This document shows positions 53,368-61,460 of a stretch of 64,000 bases of DNA, one piece after another. A model generated the notes under the pieces. It had not been told where the DNA came from. It worked only from the letters and a program-made list of their open reading frames with translations, and ran no database searches. This stretch comes from Saonia flava (GTDB taxonomy: Bacteria > Bacteroidota > Bacteroidia > Flavobacteriales > Flavobacteriaceae). Made by a program: the position numbers and the translations under genes. Location: positions 1,799,062 to 1,863,061 of the forward strand of contig NZ_JAATJJ010000001.1 in NCBI RefSeq assembly GCF_011927795.1, in the 5' to 3' direction. The number at the start of each line of letters is the position of its first letter. Positions within the stretch are counted from its first letter, which is position 1.

Positions 53368-54099
53368 ATGAACTTAAACCGAAGTCAGTTATCTTTTTTA
53401 ATAACATTCTTCTCCATGACCCTTGTGGTATTGTCTTTGTACAACATTCACTTAGGAGGTCAGGAAAAGGAGGATGAATATGTTATTGAGTTATTGTCTG
53501 ATGAGGAACTGGAAGAAATTATAAAAGAAGAGGAGAAATTATCTGAAGAACTGGCCCAGAACGACCCCATTAAAAGCCATATGGCCTTTAATGAAACCGC
53601 CAAGCCCAGTTATGGCGCACCAGAACCTTTAAAAACCTTGGACGAGATTCTAGCAGAAAAAGAGGCCGATGAGAATCCTAATGAATCTGATGAATTTTCT
53701 GAAATGGATTCCGACTATGCGGCCAAGGTAAAAGAGCTTGCAAAAAGAAGGGAAGAAACCAAACAGCTTCTAGGAGAAAGAGAGGCGCAAAAACAAGAAT
53801 TTACCAATAATCTGGCGGAAAGAAGAACCTCAGTATCCTATTCTTTGGTAGAACGAAATGCCTATGCTTTACCACCTCCTATCTACACTTGTATAGAAGG
53901 TGGCAAAGTGGTCATAAATATTCATGTGAATGCCCTAGGGCAGGTACTTGATGCTAATTTTAATGAAAAAAGTTCTGGCACTTCCAATGGATGTTTAGTA
54001 GATAATGCTATAGCATATGCATTAAAAGCCCGTTTCAGTGGAGATTCCACTAAACCAGAACAAGTAGGGACCATTACCTATATTTTTCAGAGTAAATAG
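53368..54099 (+). CDS. TonB-like periplasmic protein with acidic linker
   Basis: 243 residues: one N-terminal membrane helix (about 9-26), a long Glu/Asp/Lys-rich helical linker (about 30-150, including a stretch such as DEELEEIIKEEEKLSEELA) and a small C-terminal domain (about 165-243) with GKVVINIHVNALGQV, SNGCLVDNAIAYALKARF and VGTITYIFQ. The end has the beta-alpha-beta order of TonB/TolA C-terminal domains (compare GKVVVxFxVxxxGxV). It lacks a Pro-rich region. Probably an envelope-spanning partner, perhaps of an ExbBD-like motor; this is inference. Confidence 0.72.
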   Translation: MNLNRSQLSFLITFFSMTLVVLSLYNIHLGGQEKEDEYVIELLSDEELEEIIKEEEKLSEELAQNDPIKSHMAFNETAKPSYGAPEPLKTLDEILAEKEADENPNESDEFSEMDSDYAAKVKELAKRREETKQLLGEREAQKQEFTNNLAERRTSVSYSLVERNAYALPPPIYTCIEGGKVVINIHVNALGQVLDANFNEKSSGTSNGCLVDNAIAYALKARFSGDSTKPEQVGTITYIFQSK

Positions 54100-54162
54100 T
54101 CTTTTTAACCTCACTTTGTTTTCCCATTATTCCCATATCTTTAAACAAAAGATTTAAATTCT

Positions 54163-54726
54163 ATGGAAAAACATAAATGCGGTTGGTGTGTAGGTGATGA
54201 CCTCTATGAAGCCTATCATGATAACGAATGGGGTGTTCCTGTTAAAGATGACAATACAATATTTGAGTTTTTGATTCTTGAAACTTTCCAGGCCGGTCTT
54301 AGTTGGATTACCGTTCTTCGCAAACGTGAAAATTTTAGAAATGCCTTTGATTATTTTGATTATAAAAAAATAGCTTCTTATGATGAAACCAAAATTGAAG
54401 CCTTATTACAAGATGAAGGCATTATCAGAAATAAACTAAAGGTAAGGGCCACGGTTTCCAATGCACAGGCATTTATAAAAGTACAAGAAGAGTTTGGAAC
54501 TTTTAGCAAATATATTTGGGACTTTGTAAATGACAAACCCATAAAAAATAGTTTTAAGAACTATAAGGAAGCCCCTGGCAATACGCCACTTTCTGATGCG
54601 TTAAGCAAAGACCTTAAAAAACGGGGATTTAAATTTGTGGGCAGCACAGTGGTCTATGCGCATATGCAGGCCACTGGAATGGTAAACGACCATGAAGTTG
54701 GTTGTTTTAGGTATAATGAGGTTTAA
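54163..54726 (+). CDS. tag: DNA-3-methyladenine glycosylase I
   Basis: 187 residues, the usual Tag length. The N-terminus KCGWC..DDLYEAYHDNEWG gives the zinc ligands (Cys6 and His19), and the C-terminal NDHEVGCF gives His177 and Cys181. The catalytic region FEFLILETFQAGLSW (about 34-48) includes Glu40 and Trp48 of the base pocket. It removes 3-methyladenine from alkylated DNA. Together with the alkyltransferase-like protein at 19.3 kb the window carries two alkylation-damage functions, but they are not linked. Confidence 0.95.
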   Translation: MEKHKCGWCVGDDLYEAYHDNEWGVPVKDDNTIFEFLILETFQAGLSWITVLRKRENFRNAFDYFDYKKIASYDETKIEALLQDEGIIRNKLKVRATVSNAQAFIKVQEEFGTFSKYIWDFVNDKPIKNSFKNYKEAPGNTPLSDALSKDLKKRGFKFVGSTVVYAHMQATGMVNDHEVGCFRYNEV

Positions 54727-54789
54727 ATAATTGATATACTATATTAAAAGCTTAAAAAGAGCGTTCGTTATATACCATAGATAAAAAGA

Positions 54790-55818
54790 ATGAAAATCCA
54801 AATTACCTTAGCACTTCTTGTACTTTCCATATTTTCCTTTGGACAAACAACAACATTTGAAGATTGGAAAAAAGAATCAGAAACAAATAAGCGACTTCTT
54901 CCAAAATACGGAATGATTGAAAAATCTAAGGAAGAAAAAGAATTTGACAAGGAGTTTATAAATAATATAATGATGGAATTTGACACTAAGTTGAGCGCAT
55001 CAAATCACATGGTAGATTTAGGGTTCAAATACTTATATCGAGGTGATTTAAAAACTGCTATGTCCCGTTTTAATCAGGCTTATTTACTTGACAATAAAAA
55101 CTCTAACATCTATTGGGGCTATGGTGCCATATATATGGCCTTTGGACAATACGAAGAGTCAAGAAATCAATACACCACAGGGTTGGAAATTGATTCAAAT
55201 AATGATAATATTCTTATTGACTATGGCACAACTTACTTAGGTGAATTTTATAATTATATACAAACTGATTCAAAAAAGGCGCACTCCAAACTTGAGGATG
55301 CCATTGAAAAACTTACTTCTGCCTACCAAGCAAACCCCAAAAACCCAAATGCATCATACAAGCTTTCCATATGTTATTTAAATAAAAAAAACTGCCAAGA
55401 GGCCAAAAGATTTTTGGGAATCTCCGATAGGTTAGGAAATGGCAACATTACCGAGTCTTATAGAAATGAGCTAAGTCAGAAATGCGCTTCACAAACAAAC
55501 AATTGTTCTTCTGTTAAAGTTGGGTCATTTAAGACTGTCGATGATTGGAGTGGTGAAACATTGATAACTCGAACAAAAAAATATCAGATTGAGGAGAATA
55601 AAGAGCATGGGTACAAACTAAAACTTAAAGTTACTTGGATTGATGATTGTACATACCAGCTAAAACCTATTAAAGATTTATTAAATTCTAGTAGTTCGGA
55701 ATTACCAAAAATGATTTTAACTTGTAAAATTATAGAAATAATAGAGGACGGTTATATTCAGGTTTCAACAACAAATTCCGACCCTACAGAAATTGTTACA
55801 AAAGTAATTGTTCTATAG
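54790..55818 (+). CDS. Secreted TPR protein with unknown C-terminal domain
   Basis: 342 residues: signal peptide MKIQITLALLVLSIFSFGQ, a charged N-terminal region, tetratricopeptide-like repeats at about 75-205 (LGFKYLYRGDLKTAMSRFNQAYLLD, WGYGAIYMAFGQYEESRNQY, SYKLSICYLNKKNCQEAKRFL), a Cys pair around 232-240 and a beta-rich C-terminal domain (about 242-342; GEHGYKLKLKVTW-like strand order, with DDCTYQLKPIKDLL). The C-domain is not recognised. Probably periplasmic. The last 6 bp overlap the 3' end of the convergent aat gene. Confidence 0.75.
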   Translation: MKIQITLALLVLSIFSFGQTTTFEDWKKESETNKRLLPKYGMIEKSKEEKEFDKEFINNIMMEFDTKLSASNHMVDLGFKYLYRGDLKTAMSRFNQAYLLDNKNSNIYWGYGAIYMAFGQYEESRNQYTTGLEIDSNNDNILIDYGTTYLGEFYNYIQTDSKKAHSKLEDAIEKLTSAYQANPKNPNASYKLSICYLNKKNCQEAKRFLGISDRLGNGNITESYRNELSQKCASQTNNCSSVKVGSFKTVDDWSGETLITRTKKYQIEENKEHGYKLKLKVTWIDDCTYQLKPIKDLLNSSSSELPKMILTCKIIEIIEDGYIQVSTTNSDPTEIVTKVIVL

Positions 55819-56478
55819 ATTTCCCATTAAAAAAGAAATAAACTCCGCTCTCGGAATCTCTTCGGCGCCCAAACTCTCCAAATGTTCCGTATGCACTTGG
55901 CAATCTATTAATTTATAATCTTTTGCATTTAACTCCTGGGTCATTCTTATAAATGCAAACTTAGAAGCATTACTTTTTAGGCTAAACATACTTTCTCCGC
56001 AAAAAACATGGCCCAAATCTATTCCATATAGTCCGCCGACCAAGTCATTATTTTCCCATACCTCATAAGATGTGGCAATCCCCATTTTATGAAGTTCCAT
56101 ATATGCGTTTTTCATATCCATGGTTATCCAAGTTCCATCTTGACCATCTCTTTTTATAGTTTTGCAATGGTCTATCACCCTTTCAAAACAAGTGTTTTTG
56201 GTTAACCTAAACTGATTACTGGCAACCACTTTCCTCATGCTTTTGGAAACTTTTAACTTGGATGGAAAAAGCACCATTCTAGGGTCGGGACTCCACCAGA
56301 GAATCATGGAGCCCTCATTAAACCATGGAAAAATCCCATTTTTATAGGCCAAAATCAATCGTTCTGTGGATAGATTGCCACCAACGGCCAACAGACCCTC
56401 TTTATTGGCATTTTCCACAGGTGGAAATTCCAAGTCATTGGACAAGAAATAAATAGGTGTATCCCCCTCTTTGTTCAC
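55813..56478 (-). CDS. aat: Leucyl/phenylalanyl-tRNA-protein transferase, GTG start
   Basis: 221 residues. Motifs: FPPVENANKEGLLAVGGNLS, LILAYKNGIFPWF, WWSPDPRMVLFP (about 60-71), DGTWIT, GLYGIDLGHVFCGESMF (about 148-164) and LIDCQVHTEHLESLGA. It adds Leu or Phe to N-terminal Arg/Lys of proteins, marking them for ClpAP in the N-end rule pathway. The start is GTG at 56478; no in-frame ATG occurs before the conserved N-terminal motifs. The upstream gene has its own terminator, so aat probably has its own promoter in the 73-bp gap. Confidence 0.94.
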   Translation of the reverse strand: MNKEGDTPIYFLSNDLEFPPVENANKEGLLAVGGNLSTERLILAYKNGIFPWFNEGSMILWWSPDPRMVLFPSKLKVSKSMRKVVASNQFRLTKNTCFERVIDHCKTIKRDGQDGTWITMDMKNAYMELHKMGIATSYEVWENNDLVGGLYGIDLGHVFCGESMFSLKSNASKFAFIRMTQELNAKDYKLIDCQVHTEHLESLGAEEIPRAEFISFLMGNL

Positions 56479-56490
56479 TACTATTATTTA

Positions 56491-56525
56491 AAAATAAAAT
56501 CCCACAAGTATTAACCTATGGGATT
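56491..56525 (-). terminator. Hairpin terminator after the DUF3127 gene
   Basis: AATCCCA (56498-56504) pairs with TGGGATT (56519-56525), a 7-bp stem with a 14-base loop; on the minus strand it is followed by a T-rich run. Confidence 0.6.
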
Positions 56526-56551
56526 CATCATTAATTATTCATTTTTAACTT

Positions 56552-56932
56552 TTAGAAAGGCAAATCATCATGATCTTCCTCATTTAAATCTTCCGCAGGT
56601 TCAAAAGCATCCATAGGGGGCACCGGTGGTATTTCGCCACTAGCACCTGTATTAGATTGTAGGCTTTCTATTCTCCATCCTTGGATAGAATTAAAATACC
56701 GGGTTTCCCCTTGTGGGTTTACCCATTCTCTACCTCTTAAGTTGATACTTATTTTTACATCTTGACCAACAGCATAACTGTTTAACAAATCACATTTATC
56801 CTGTATAAACTCAACCAAAATATGTTGTGGATACTGCTCGTCCGTAGTTACAACAATCTCTCTTTTTCTAAAACCATTATTACCAAAAGTCTTGGTTTCA
56901 TCCAACATCTTTATTTTTCCCTGTACTTCCAT
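56552..56932 (-). CDS. DUF3127 (OB-fold-like) protein
   Basis: 126 residues: an N-terminal beta-barrel-like domain (about 1-90), including KTFGNNGFRKREIVVTTDEQ, VEFIQDKCDLLNSYAVGQDV and NLRGREWVNPQGETRYFNSIQGWRI, then an acidic disordered tail ending EEDHDDLPF. The acidic tail with a terminal Pro-Phe resembles the protein-docking tail of single-stranded DNA-binding proteins, so a nucleic-acid-binding role is possible. It lies 31 bp after the methyltransferase on the same strand. Confidence 0.82.
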   Translation of the reverse strand: MEVQGKIKMLDETKTFGNNGFRKREIVVTTDEQYPQHILVEFIQDKCDLLNSYAVGQDVKISINLRGREWVNPQGETRYFNSIQGWRIESLQSNTGASGEIPPVPPMDAFEPAEDLNEEDHDDLPF

Positions 56933-56963
56933 TCTCTATTGTTTCTTTTTATTTATTCTCTAT

Positions 56964-57767
56964 TTATTTGGGAAGGCCCATTACATAAGTTCCCAGTTTT
57001 TTTCCTTTTTTTCTATACATTATAGCTTTTTCCCATGTATAATTCTCTGTTTCCAATCCTTCCAAAAGCACATCCATATCCTTTAAAGTATACATTCTTG
57101 GCAAAGACGCTTGTCCGTCCCATGCATAACAAATGGGGATAATTGGGATAAGATACGTAAATACCAATTGCCTCCATGTAAGCGGTTTAACAAAAGGGGT
57201 CATGAAAAGTACCATAAGCATCATTACTGCCAAAGAAATTGGTAATAACAACCACCACATTAATAGGGGTATATTGTTCTGTCCCATTTCATAAATTAAC
57301 AACGGTTGTTTATTTTCTTGTGCCGACTTCAATATTTCTTTGGCATTTTCAGGGTTCATATGATGAAAACTGTTCACCATCGTCTTTAATCCCTCAGGTG
57401 TATTTGCTATATCAGTGGCATCCACTGGGGATTTATGGTATTTAATGCTTGGATTATATTGTGAATTGAATTTAGCGACCATCTCATCATCTGGATACAG
57501 ATCTGTCATTATCAAATTTACGTCCTTGTACCTATCATAGCCATGGAGTATTTTCATCACCTCTGGCATAGCACCACCAGCGCCCGACCCCAAATCAACA
57601 ATCTGCTTTGCATTACTTTTAATAAGTGCCTGTGCCACCAAATTGGCCAAAACATCACTAACACCCAGCAACTTGTGCAGTACGTTTATCAAATTGGTCA
57701 TACAGGTACGCAACCATGTGGGAAACCAATCGTAATCTTCAAACTCAAATAGTTGGATTCTTTTCAT
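56964..57767 (-). CDS. Membrane-anchored class I SAM methyltransferase-like protein
   Basis: 267 residues. The SAM-binding motif IVDLGSGAGGAMPEV (about 56-70) and MTDLYPDDE (motif II) identify a Rossmann-fold methyltransferase. Unlike typical members, two closely spaced hydrophobic segments (about 165-190 and 200-218, with LLMWWLLLPISLAVMMLMVL) are inserted after the central strands, so it should be membrane-bound with its catalytic domain in the cytosol. Substrate unknown; a lipid or quinone-like molecule would fit. It begins 31 bp before DUF3127 and is probably co-transcribed with it. Confidence 0.78.
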   Translation of the reverse strand: MKRIQLFEFEDYDWFPTWLRTCMTNLINVLHKLLGVSDVLANLVAQALIKSNAKQIVDLGSGAGGAMPEVMKILHGYDRYKDVNLIMTDLYPDDEMVAKFNSQYNPSIKYHKSPVDATDIANTPEGLKTMVNSFHHMNPENAKEILKSAQENKQPLLIYEMGQNNIPLLMWWLLLPISLAVMMLMVLFMTPFVKPLTWRQLVFTYLIPIIPICYAWDGQASLPRMYTLKDMDVLLEGLETENYTWEKAIMYRKKGKKLGTYVMGLPK

Positions 57768-57926
57768 TTAAAATTAAAGCAATATGCCTAAAAAAGCACT
57801 CAAAAAAACTTGAAATACAGGGTGACAAATGTAAGGAAATTGTAGGGTAAATAAAACCCTTGACTTATTGTTAAACACAACATCTTTGGGCAATTTAAGT
57901 TATATTTAGTATTAATTACTAACCGG

Positions 57927-59075
57927 ATGAACTTTAATCCAAAAAAGAAAACTTCAAATTTTATTTTATTGATAGCAGGTTTTGCTATTGTTAGCCTTAT
58001 TCTATGGAATACCAATAGTTTTTTTAGAAAATTTAAAGAAGAAGAGCGTTATAAAATGGAGATATGGGCCACTGCCCAATCCGAACTATTACAATCCTCT
58101 GCCACCACGGAGTTGGGAAACCTTACCTTAAAAGTGTTTCAAAGCAATACCTCTACCCCTATGATATTGGTCAATAAAGATGGTTCTATTAGGGTGAACA
58201 ATATGCCCCAGGAAATCTTGCAGGAAAAAGGGGAAATAGAAAAAATAATGAAGAAATTTGCCAGTGAGAACAAACCCATCATTATTGAGGACAACCAAGA
58301 GCAGTTGGCTACCTTATACTACGGAAACTCTGAAGTTCTTAACAAACTTAAATATTACCCCATAGCTCTTTTGTTGATTATTCTACTATTTGGAACCGTG
58401 ATTTACTTCCTTTTTAAGACCAATAAGGCATCTGAGCAAAATAAGCTCTGGGCGGGCATGGCAAAGGAAACTGCACATCAAATAGGAACGCCCCTTTCTT
58501 CCCTTTTGGGGTGGAACGAAATGCTGAAAACAGAAAATATAAACCCGGACATTACCATTGAAATCGAAAAAGACATTTCCAGATTGCAAACCATTACCGA
58601 ACGTTTTTCCAAAATTGGTTCCTTACCCAAATTGGAGGAACATGATATTGTTGAAGAAACCCAAAAAGCATATGATTATTTAAGATTGAGGAGTTCCAAG
58701 CTTATACAGTTCTCTTTTGATTCCAAGATAAAAAAAATGCCTGTTTTGCTTAATCAATCCCTTTACAATTGGACCATTGAGAATTTGGTCAAAAATGGTA
58801 TTGATGCCATGAAGGGAAAAGGTAGCATTTCCATAGAGATTGTTCCTGAAGGCAATCATGTAAATATTCTTGTGTCGGATACTGGACACGGGATTCCAAA
58901 AAATGACTTCCATACTATTTTTAATCCTGGTTTCACCTCCAAAAAAAGAGGCTGGGGGCTTGGATTGTCATTAGTAAAAAGAATTGTGGAAGAATACCAC
59001 AAGGGTAGGGTAAAAGTACTTTCATCTAGCAAAGAAGGTACCATTATGCAAATATCTTTAAAAACTAATACTTAG
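57927..59075 (+). CDS. Orphan sensor histidine kinase
   Basis: 382 residues: helix 1 (about 10-30), a periplasmic domain of about 110 residues with STPMILVNKDGSIRVNNM (PAS-like or Cache-like), helix 2 (about 147-166) and a HisKA domain with His184 in AKETAHQIGTPLSSLLGW; then the N box (ENLVKNGIDAM), DTGHGIP and RGWGLGLSLVKR. The HQIGTPLS variant replaces the more common HELKTPL. No response regulator is adjacent. The flavobacterial order kinase - zinc-ribbon protein - (convergent) HIT is seen here. Confidence 0.88.
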   Translation: MNFNPKKKTSNFILLIAGFAIVSLILWNTNSFFRKFKEEERYKMEIWATAQSELLQSSATTELGNLTLKVFQSNTSTPMILVNKDGSIRVNNMPQEILQEKGEIEKIMKKFASENKPIIIEDNQEQLATLYYGNSEVLNKLKYYPIALLLIILLFGTVIYFLFKTNKASEQNKLWAGMAKETAHQIGTPLSSLLGWNEMLKTENINPDITIEIEKDISRLQTITERFSKIGSLPKLEEHDIVEETQKAYDYLRLRSSKLIQFSFDSKIKKMPVLLNQSLYNWTIENLVKNGIDAMKGKGSISIEIVPEGNHVNILVSDTGHGIPKNDFHTIFNPGFTSKKRGWGLGLSLVKRIVEEYHKGRVKVLSSSKEGTIMQISLKTNT

Positions 59076-59078
59076 GCC

Positions 59079-59429
59079 ATGGCGAAAGAAAAGTTAGAAG
59101 TAATAAAAGAGGCAGATCTGACAAACAATTGTCCTGAGTGTTTTAATCAGGATATAAAACTTTCTTTTTATCAAAAACATAGATACACTAAATTCTACCA
59201 CAAGGTCACGGGGGAAGTTTCCAACCAAATTAAATGTAATAAATGTAGTTCTGTTATCTATCCCGTAAAATGGACAGAAGATATAGAGCGTAGTTTTGAT
59301 TATTATCAAAAAATGGTGGAGCCCAAGAAAAAATCGGTACAATATACCACCCTGTTCTATATTCTAATCTTGCTGGTGATTTCCTTAATCGTAGCAGGGG
59401 TATATGCTTATTTGGAAGGCCTTATTTAA
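59079..59429 (+). CDS. Small zinc-ribbon membrane protein
   Basis: 116 residues: an N-terminal zinc-ribbon pattern (CPECFNQ at about 18-24 and CNKCSS at about 53-58, i.e. CxxC...CxxC) and a single C-terminal membrane helix (about 90-112). The soluble part faces the cytosol. It starts 3 bp after the kinase stop, so it is in the same transcript and may be an accessory of the kinase. The last 8 bp overlap the convergent HIT gene. Function unknown. Confidence 0.75.
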   Translation: MAKEKLEVIKEADLTNNCPECFNQDIKLSFYQKHRYTKFYHKVTGEVSNQIKCNKCSSVIYPVKWTEDIERSFDYYQKMVEPKKKSVQYTTLFYILILLVISLIVAGVYAYLEGLI

Positions 59430-59814
59430 GTTTAGACCGAATCTTTTCTGCAATAGTTTCAAATTCCCCTGAACTAAGTGATTCTTTATATTGAAAGGTT
59501 GCATTTTTCATGGTGTGTAAGGGAATTAAATGCACATGCACATGGGGAACTTCCAACCCAATGACAGTAATGCCCACTCGTTTGCAGTCTATGGCCTGTT
59601 CTATTGCTTTTCCCACTTTTCTGGAAAATGCCATAAGACCCATATAGGTTTTTTCATCCAAGTCAAAAATTTTGTCCACTTCCTTTTTTGGAATACACAA
59701 AGTGTGTCCTTTGGCATTTGGATTTATGTCCAAAAAGGCAAGAAAATTATTATCCTCAGCTATTTTATAACATGGAATATCTCCATTAATGATTTTGGTG
59801 AAAATACTTGGCAT
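59422..59814 (-). CDS. HIT-family nucleotide hydrolase
   Basis: 130 residues of the HINT branch. The histidine triad is HVHVHLIPL (about 91-99), preceded by VGITVIGLEVPH, and the N-terminus is SIFTKIINGDIPCYKIAED. It hydrolyses AMP-linked nucleotides. It usually lies next to greA in Bacteroidota; here an SdpI/SdpR pair intervenes. Confidence 0.93.
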   Translation of the reverse strand: MPSIFTKIINGDIPCYKIAEDNNFLAFLDINPNAKGHTLCIPKKEVDKIFDLDEKTYMGLMAFSRKVGKAIEQAIDCKRVGITVIGLEVPHVHVHLIPLHTMKNATFQYKESLSSGEFETIAEKIRSKLK

Positions 59815-59870
59815 ATACTACGCTTTATATATTGATAAATATACGAAAACGACAGATTGAAACATGCAAA

Positions 59871-60518
59871 TTACTCTTTTAAAGACTTAAACTTTAGATA
59901 TGAGTATACCAATGGCACAATGATAATGACAGCAACTGTTCCAAAGAAAACACTCATAAGTGCTGTCCCTTTTAACAAGAAGCATGAAATAATCATTAAC
60001 AATCCCCCTACAAACCAAAGAACCCCTCCAAGTTTATGGGTATCGTTCCAAACAGTTTCATTCTCTAATGTCCAAGGTGTTCTTATGCCAATGAAGTAAT
60101 TTGGCTGTAACGTTTTGAAATAGTTCCCCAATGTGGTAATCAAAAGTCCAATTAATACAAAAACATAATTTATATTGGTAAAAGATTGATTTTTTGCTGA
60201 ATAAATAATCAAAATGGCCAAGGCAGACATAAAGAGTACCAGAATAAATTTGAGCTGCTGAAACTTGTTTCCCATTTTCTGAATTTTTTTCTTAGGATCA
60301 ATTTTTGGCACAAATAAAAAGATGATGTAAACTAAAACAGGTAATAAAAAAGGGAGGCTTACCAATTCCATTTTATCTCCCCAACGATCAACATCGCCAT
60401 TAATGTTCCAATGCATAGGAACCCTTTCTGGTAGGGAATTCCATACATAGGCCAGATAAATAAAGGGTAGGATTAATATTATGATTATTGGCAGTTCTTT
60501 TTTTAAAGTAGTTCGCAT
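59871..60518 (-). CDS. SdpI-family membrane protein
   Basis: 215 residues with about six membrane helices. The N-terminal DUF1648 unit (NSLPERVPMHWNINGDVDRWG, about 28-48) and C-terminal SdpI part with NYFIGIRTPWTLENETVWN (about 139-157) define the family. In Bacillus, SdpI protects cells from the SdpC toxin and sequesters SdpR. No sdpC-like toxin gene is present. The gene follows the sdpR-like gene after 4 bp, the same regulator-immunity pair as in Bacillus. Confidence 0.88.
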   Translation of the reverse strand: MRTTLKKELPIIIILILPFIYLAYVWNSLPERVPMHWNINGDVDRWGDKMELVSLPFLLPVLVYIIFLFVPKIDPKKKIQKMGNKFQQLKFILVLFMSALAILIIYSAKNQSFTNINYVFVLIGLLITTLGNYFKTLQPNYFIGIRTPWTLENETVWNDTHKLGGVLWFVGGLLMIISCFLLKGTALMSVFFGTVAVIIIVPLVYSYLKFKSLKE

Positions 60519-60522
60519 TTGG

Positions 60523-60777
60523 CTATTTTTTTAAGGTTATGATCCATTGTAACAAATCTTCAATAATAGTTGTATTTATAGAGTATATGATAAACTGTCC
60601 CTTTTTTTCACTAGTGACCAAGTCAGCCCTTTTGAGAATATCCAAATGATGGGAAATACTTGGCTTCGAAATATTAAAATGGTCGGCAATATCACCTGCG
60701 ACCATATTCTTTTCTTTTAAAAGAAGTAAAATATCCCTTCGAGTCTTGTCATTTAGTGCTTTAAAAATATTATTCAA
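60523..60777 (-). CDS. SdpR-like ArsR-family autorepressor, probable TTG start
   Basis: 84 residues from the TTG at 60777: (fMet)NNIFKALNDKTRRDILLLL, the usual SdpR N-terminus. An open frame continues upstream to an ATG at 60843 but its 22 extra residues are hydrophobic, unlike the family, and its DNA contains the operator-like palindrome and part of the greA terminator. The winged helix has GDIADHFNISKPSISHHLDILKRADLV (recognition helix about 38-60). No metal-site Cys pair is seen. Ends 4 bp before sdpI. Likely represses its own pair and is sequestered at the membrane by SdpI. Confidence 0.85.
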   Translation of the reverse strand: MNNIFKALNDKTRRDILLLLKEKNMVAGDIADHFNISKPSISHHLDILKRADLVTSEKKGQFIIYSINTTIIEDLLQWIITLKK

Positions 60778-60787
60778 AATGATTATA

Positions 60788-60809
60788 TATTTAGACAAAT
60801 ATCTAAATA
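60788..60809. promoter_or_regulatory. Candidate operator of the sdpR-sdpI pair
   Basis: An inverted repeat with 8-bp arms, TATTTAGA and TCTAAATA, around a 6-bp spacer, 10 bp before the TTG start of the repressor. Placement, symmetry and length fit an ArsR-family autoregulatory site. Confidence 0.6.
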
Positions 60810-60827
60810 ATATTTTTAACCACAAAA

Positions 60828-60851
60828 AAAACCTGACTAACATCAGGTTTT
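60828..60851 (-). terminator. Rho-independent terminator of greA
   Basis: AAAACCTGA / TCAGGTTTT stem with a 6-base loop, followed on the minus strand by a long T run, 21 bp after the greA stop. It separates greA from the sdpR promoter. Confidence 0.88.
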
Positions 60852-60872
60852 AACTATTTGTTTAATAAGCCT

Positions 60873-61349
60873 TTAATTCCTAGTAATCTCCAAAATTTCG
60901 AATTTAATTATTCCGTTGGGCACCTGAACTTCTGCAACATCACCTACGCTTTTTCCCAATAATCCCTTTCCTATAGGAGAAGTTACCGATATTTTTCCAG
61001 TTTTTAAATCCGCCTCACTTTCGGCCACCAAAGTATATTTCATTTCCATACCATTGGCCTGGTTTTTTAATTTTACCGTGGACAACACCAATACTTTGGA
61101 TGTGTCCAATTGGGATTCATCAATCAAACGGGCATTGGCGAATGTCTCTTCCATTTTGGATATCCTAAGTTCCAATAACCCCTGAGCTTCCTTGGCAGCA
61201 TCATATTCTGCATTTTCAGACAAATCTCCTTTGTCCCTTGCTTCCGCAATGGCCTGCGATGCTTTTGGACGCTCAATATCTTTAAGGTGATTCAACTCAT
61301 CTTTCAATTTCTGTAACCCCTCTACCGTATAATAAGATATGTTACTCAT
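60873..61349 (-). CDS. greA: Transcription elongation factor GreA
   Basis: 158 residues: N-terminal coiled coil (about 8-75) with the tip acidic pair in SENAEYDAAKEAQG (Asp/Glu needed to stimulate RNA cleavage), then a globular C-terminal domain with SPIGKGLLGKSVGDVAEVQVPNG. It rescues arrested RNA polymerase. The start is ATG at 61349, with a -7 element 55 bp upstream. Confidence 0.96.
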   Translation of the reverse strand: MSNISYYTVEGLQKLKDELNHLKDIERPKASQAIAEARDKGDLSENAEYDAAKEAQGLLELRISKMEETFANARLIDESQLDTSKVLVLSTVKLKNQANGMEMKYTLVAESEADLKTGKISVTSPIGKGLLGKSVGDVAEVQVPNGIIKFEILEITRN

Positions 61350-61404
61350 AGCCTCCTAGTTTTATAAATACAAAAAATCCCCTTTTTGTAGAGGATTTCG
61401 AACA

Positions 61405-61412
61405 AATATACA
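61405..61412 (-). promoter_or_regulatory. Candidate -7 element of greA
   Basis: On the minus strand TATATTTG matches TAnnTTTG. The start would leave a leader of about 50 bases. No TTTG at a standard -33 distance. Confidence 0.42.
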
Positions 61413-61460
61413 TATTTTTTGTTCAAATTTGCAGTTAACTAATCAATTACAATCCACTGA

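Noticed and set aside
59871-60777. Complete Sdp cannibalism system
   Set aside because: No sdpA, sdpB or sdpC homologues are present in the window.
61402-61426. Inverted repeat GAACAAA / TTTGTTC upstream of greA
   Set aside because: Short arms in AT-rich DNA overlapping a likely -7 element; could be chance, with no regulator nearby to link it to.
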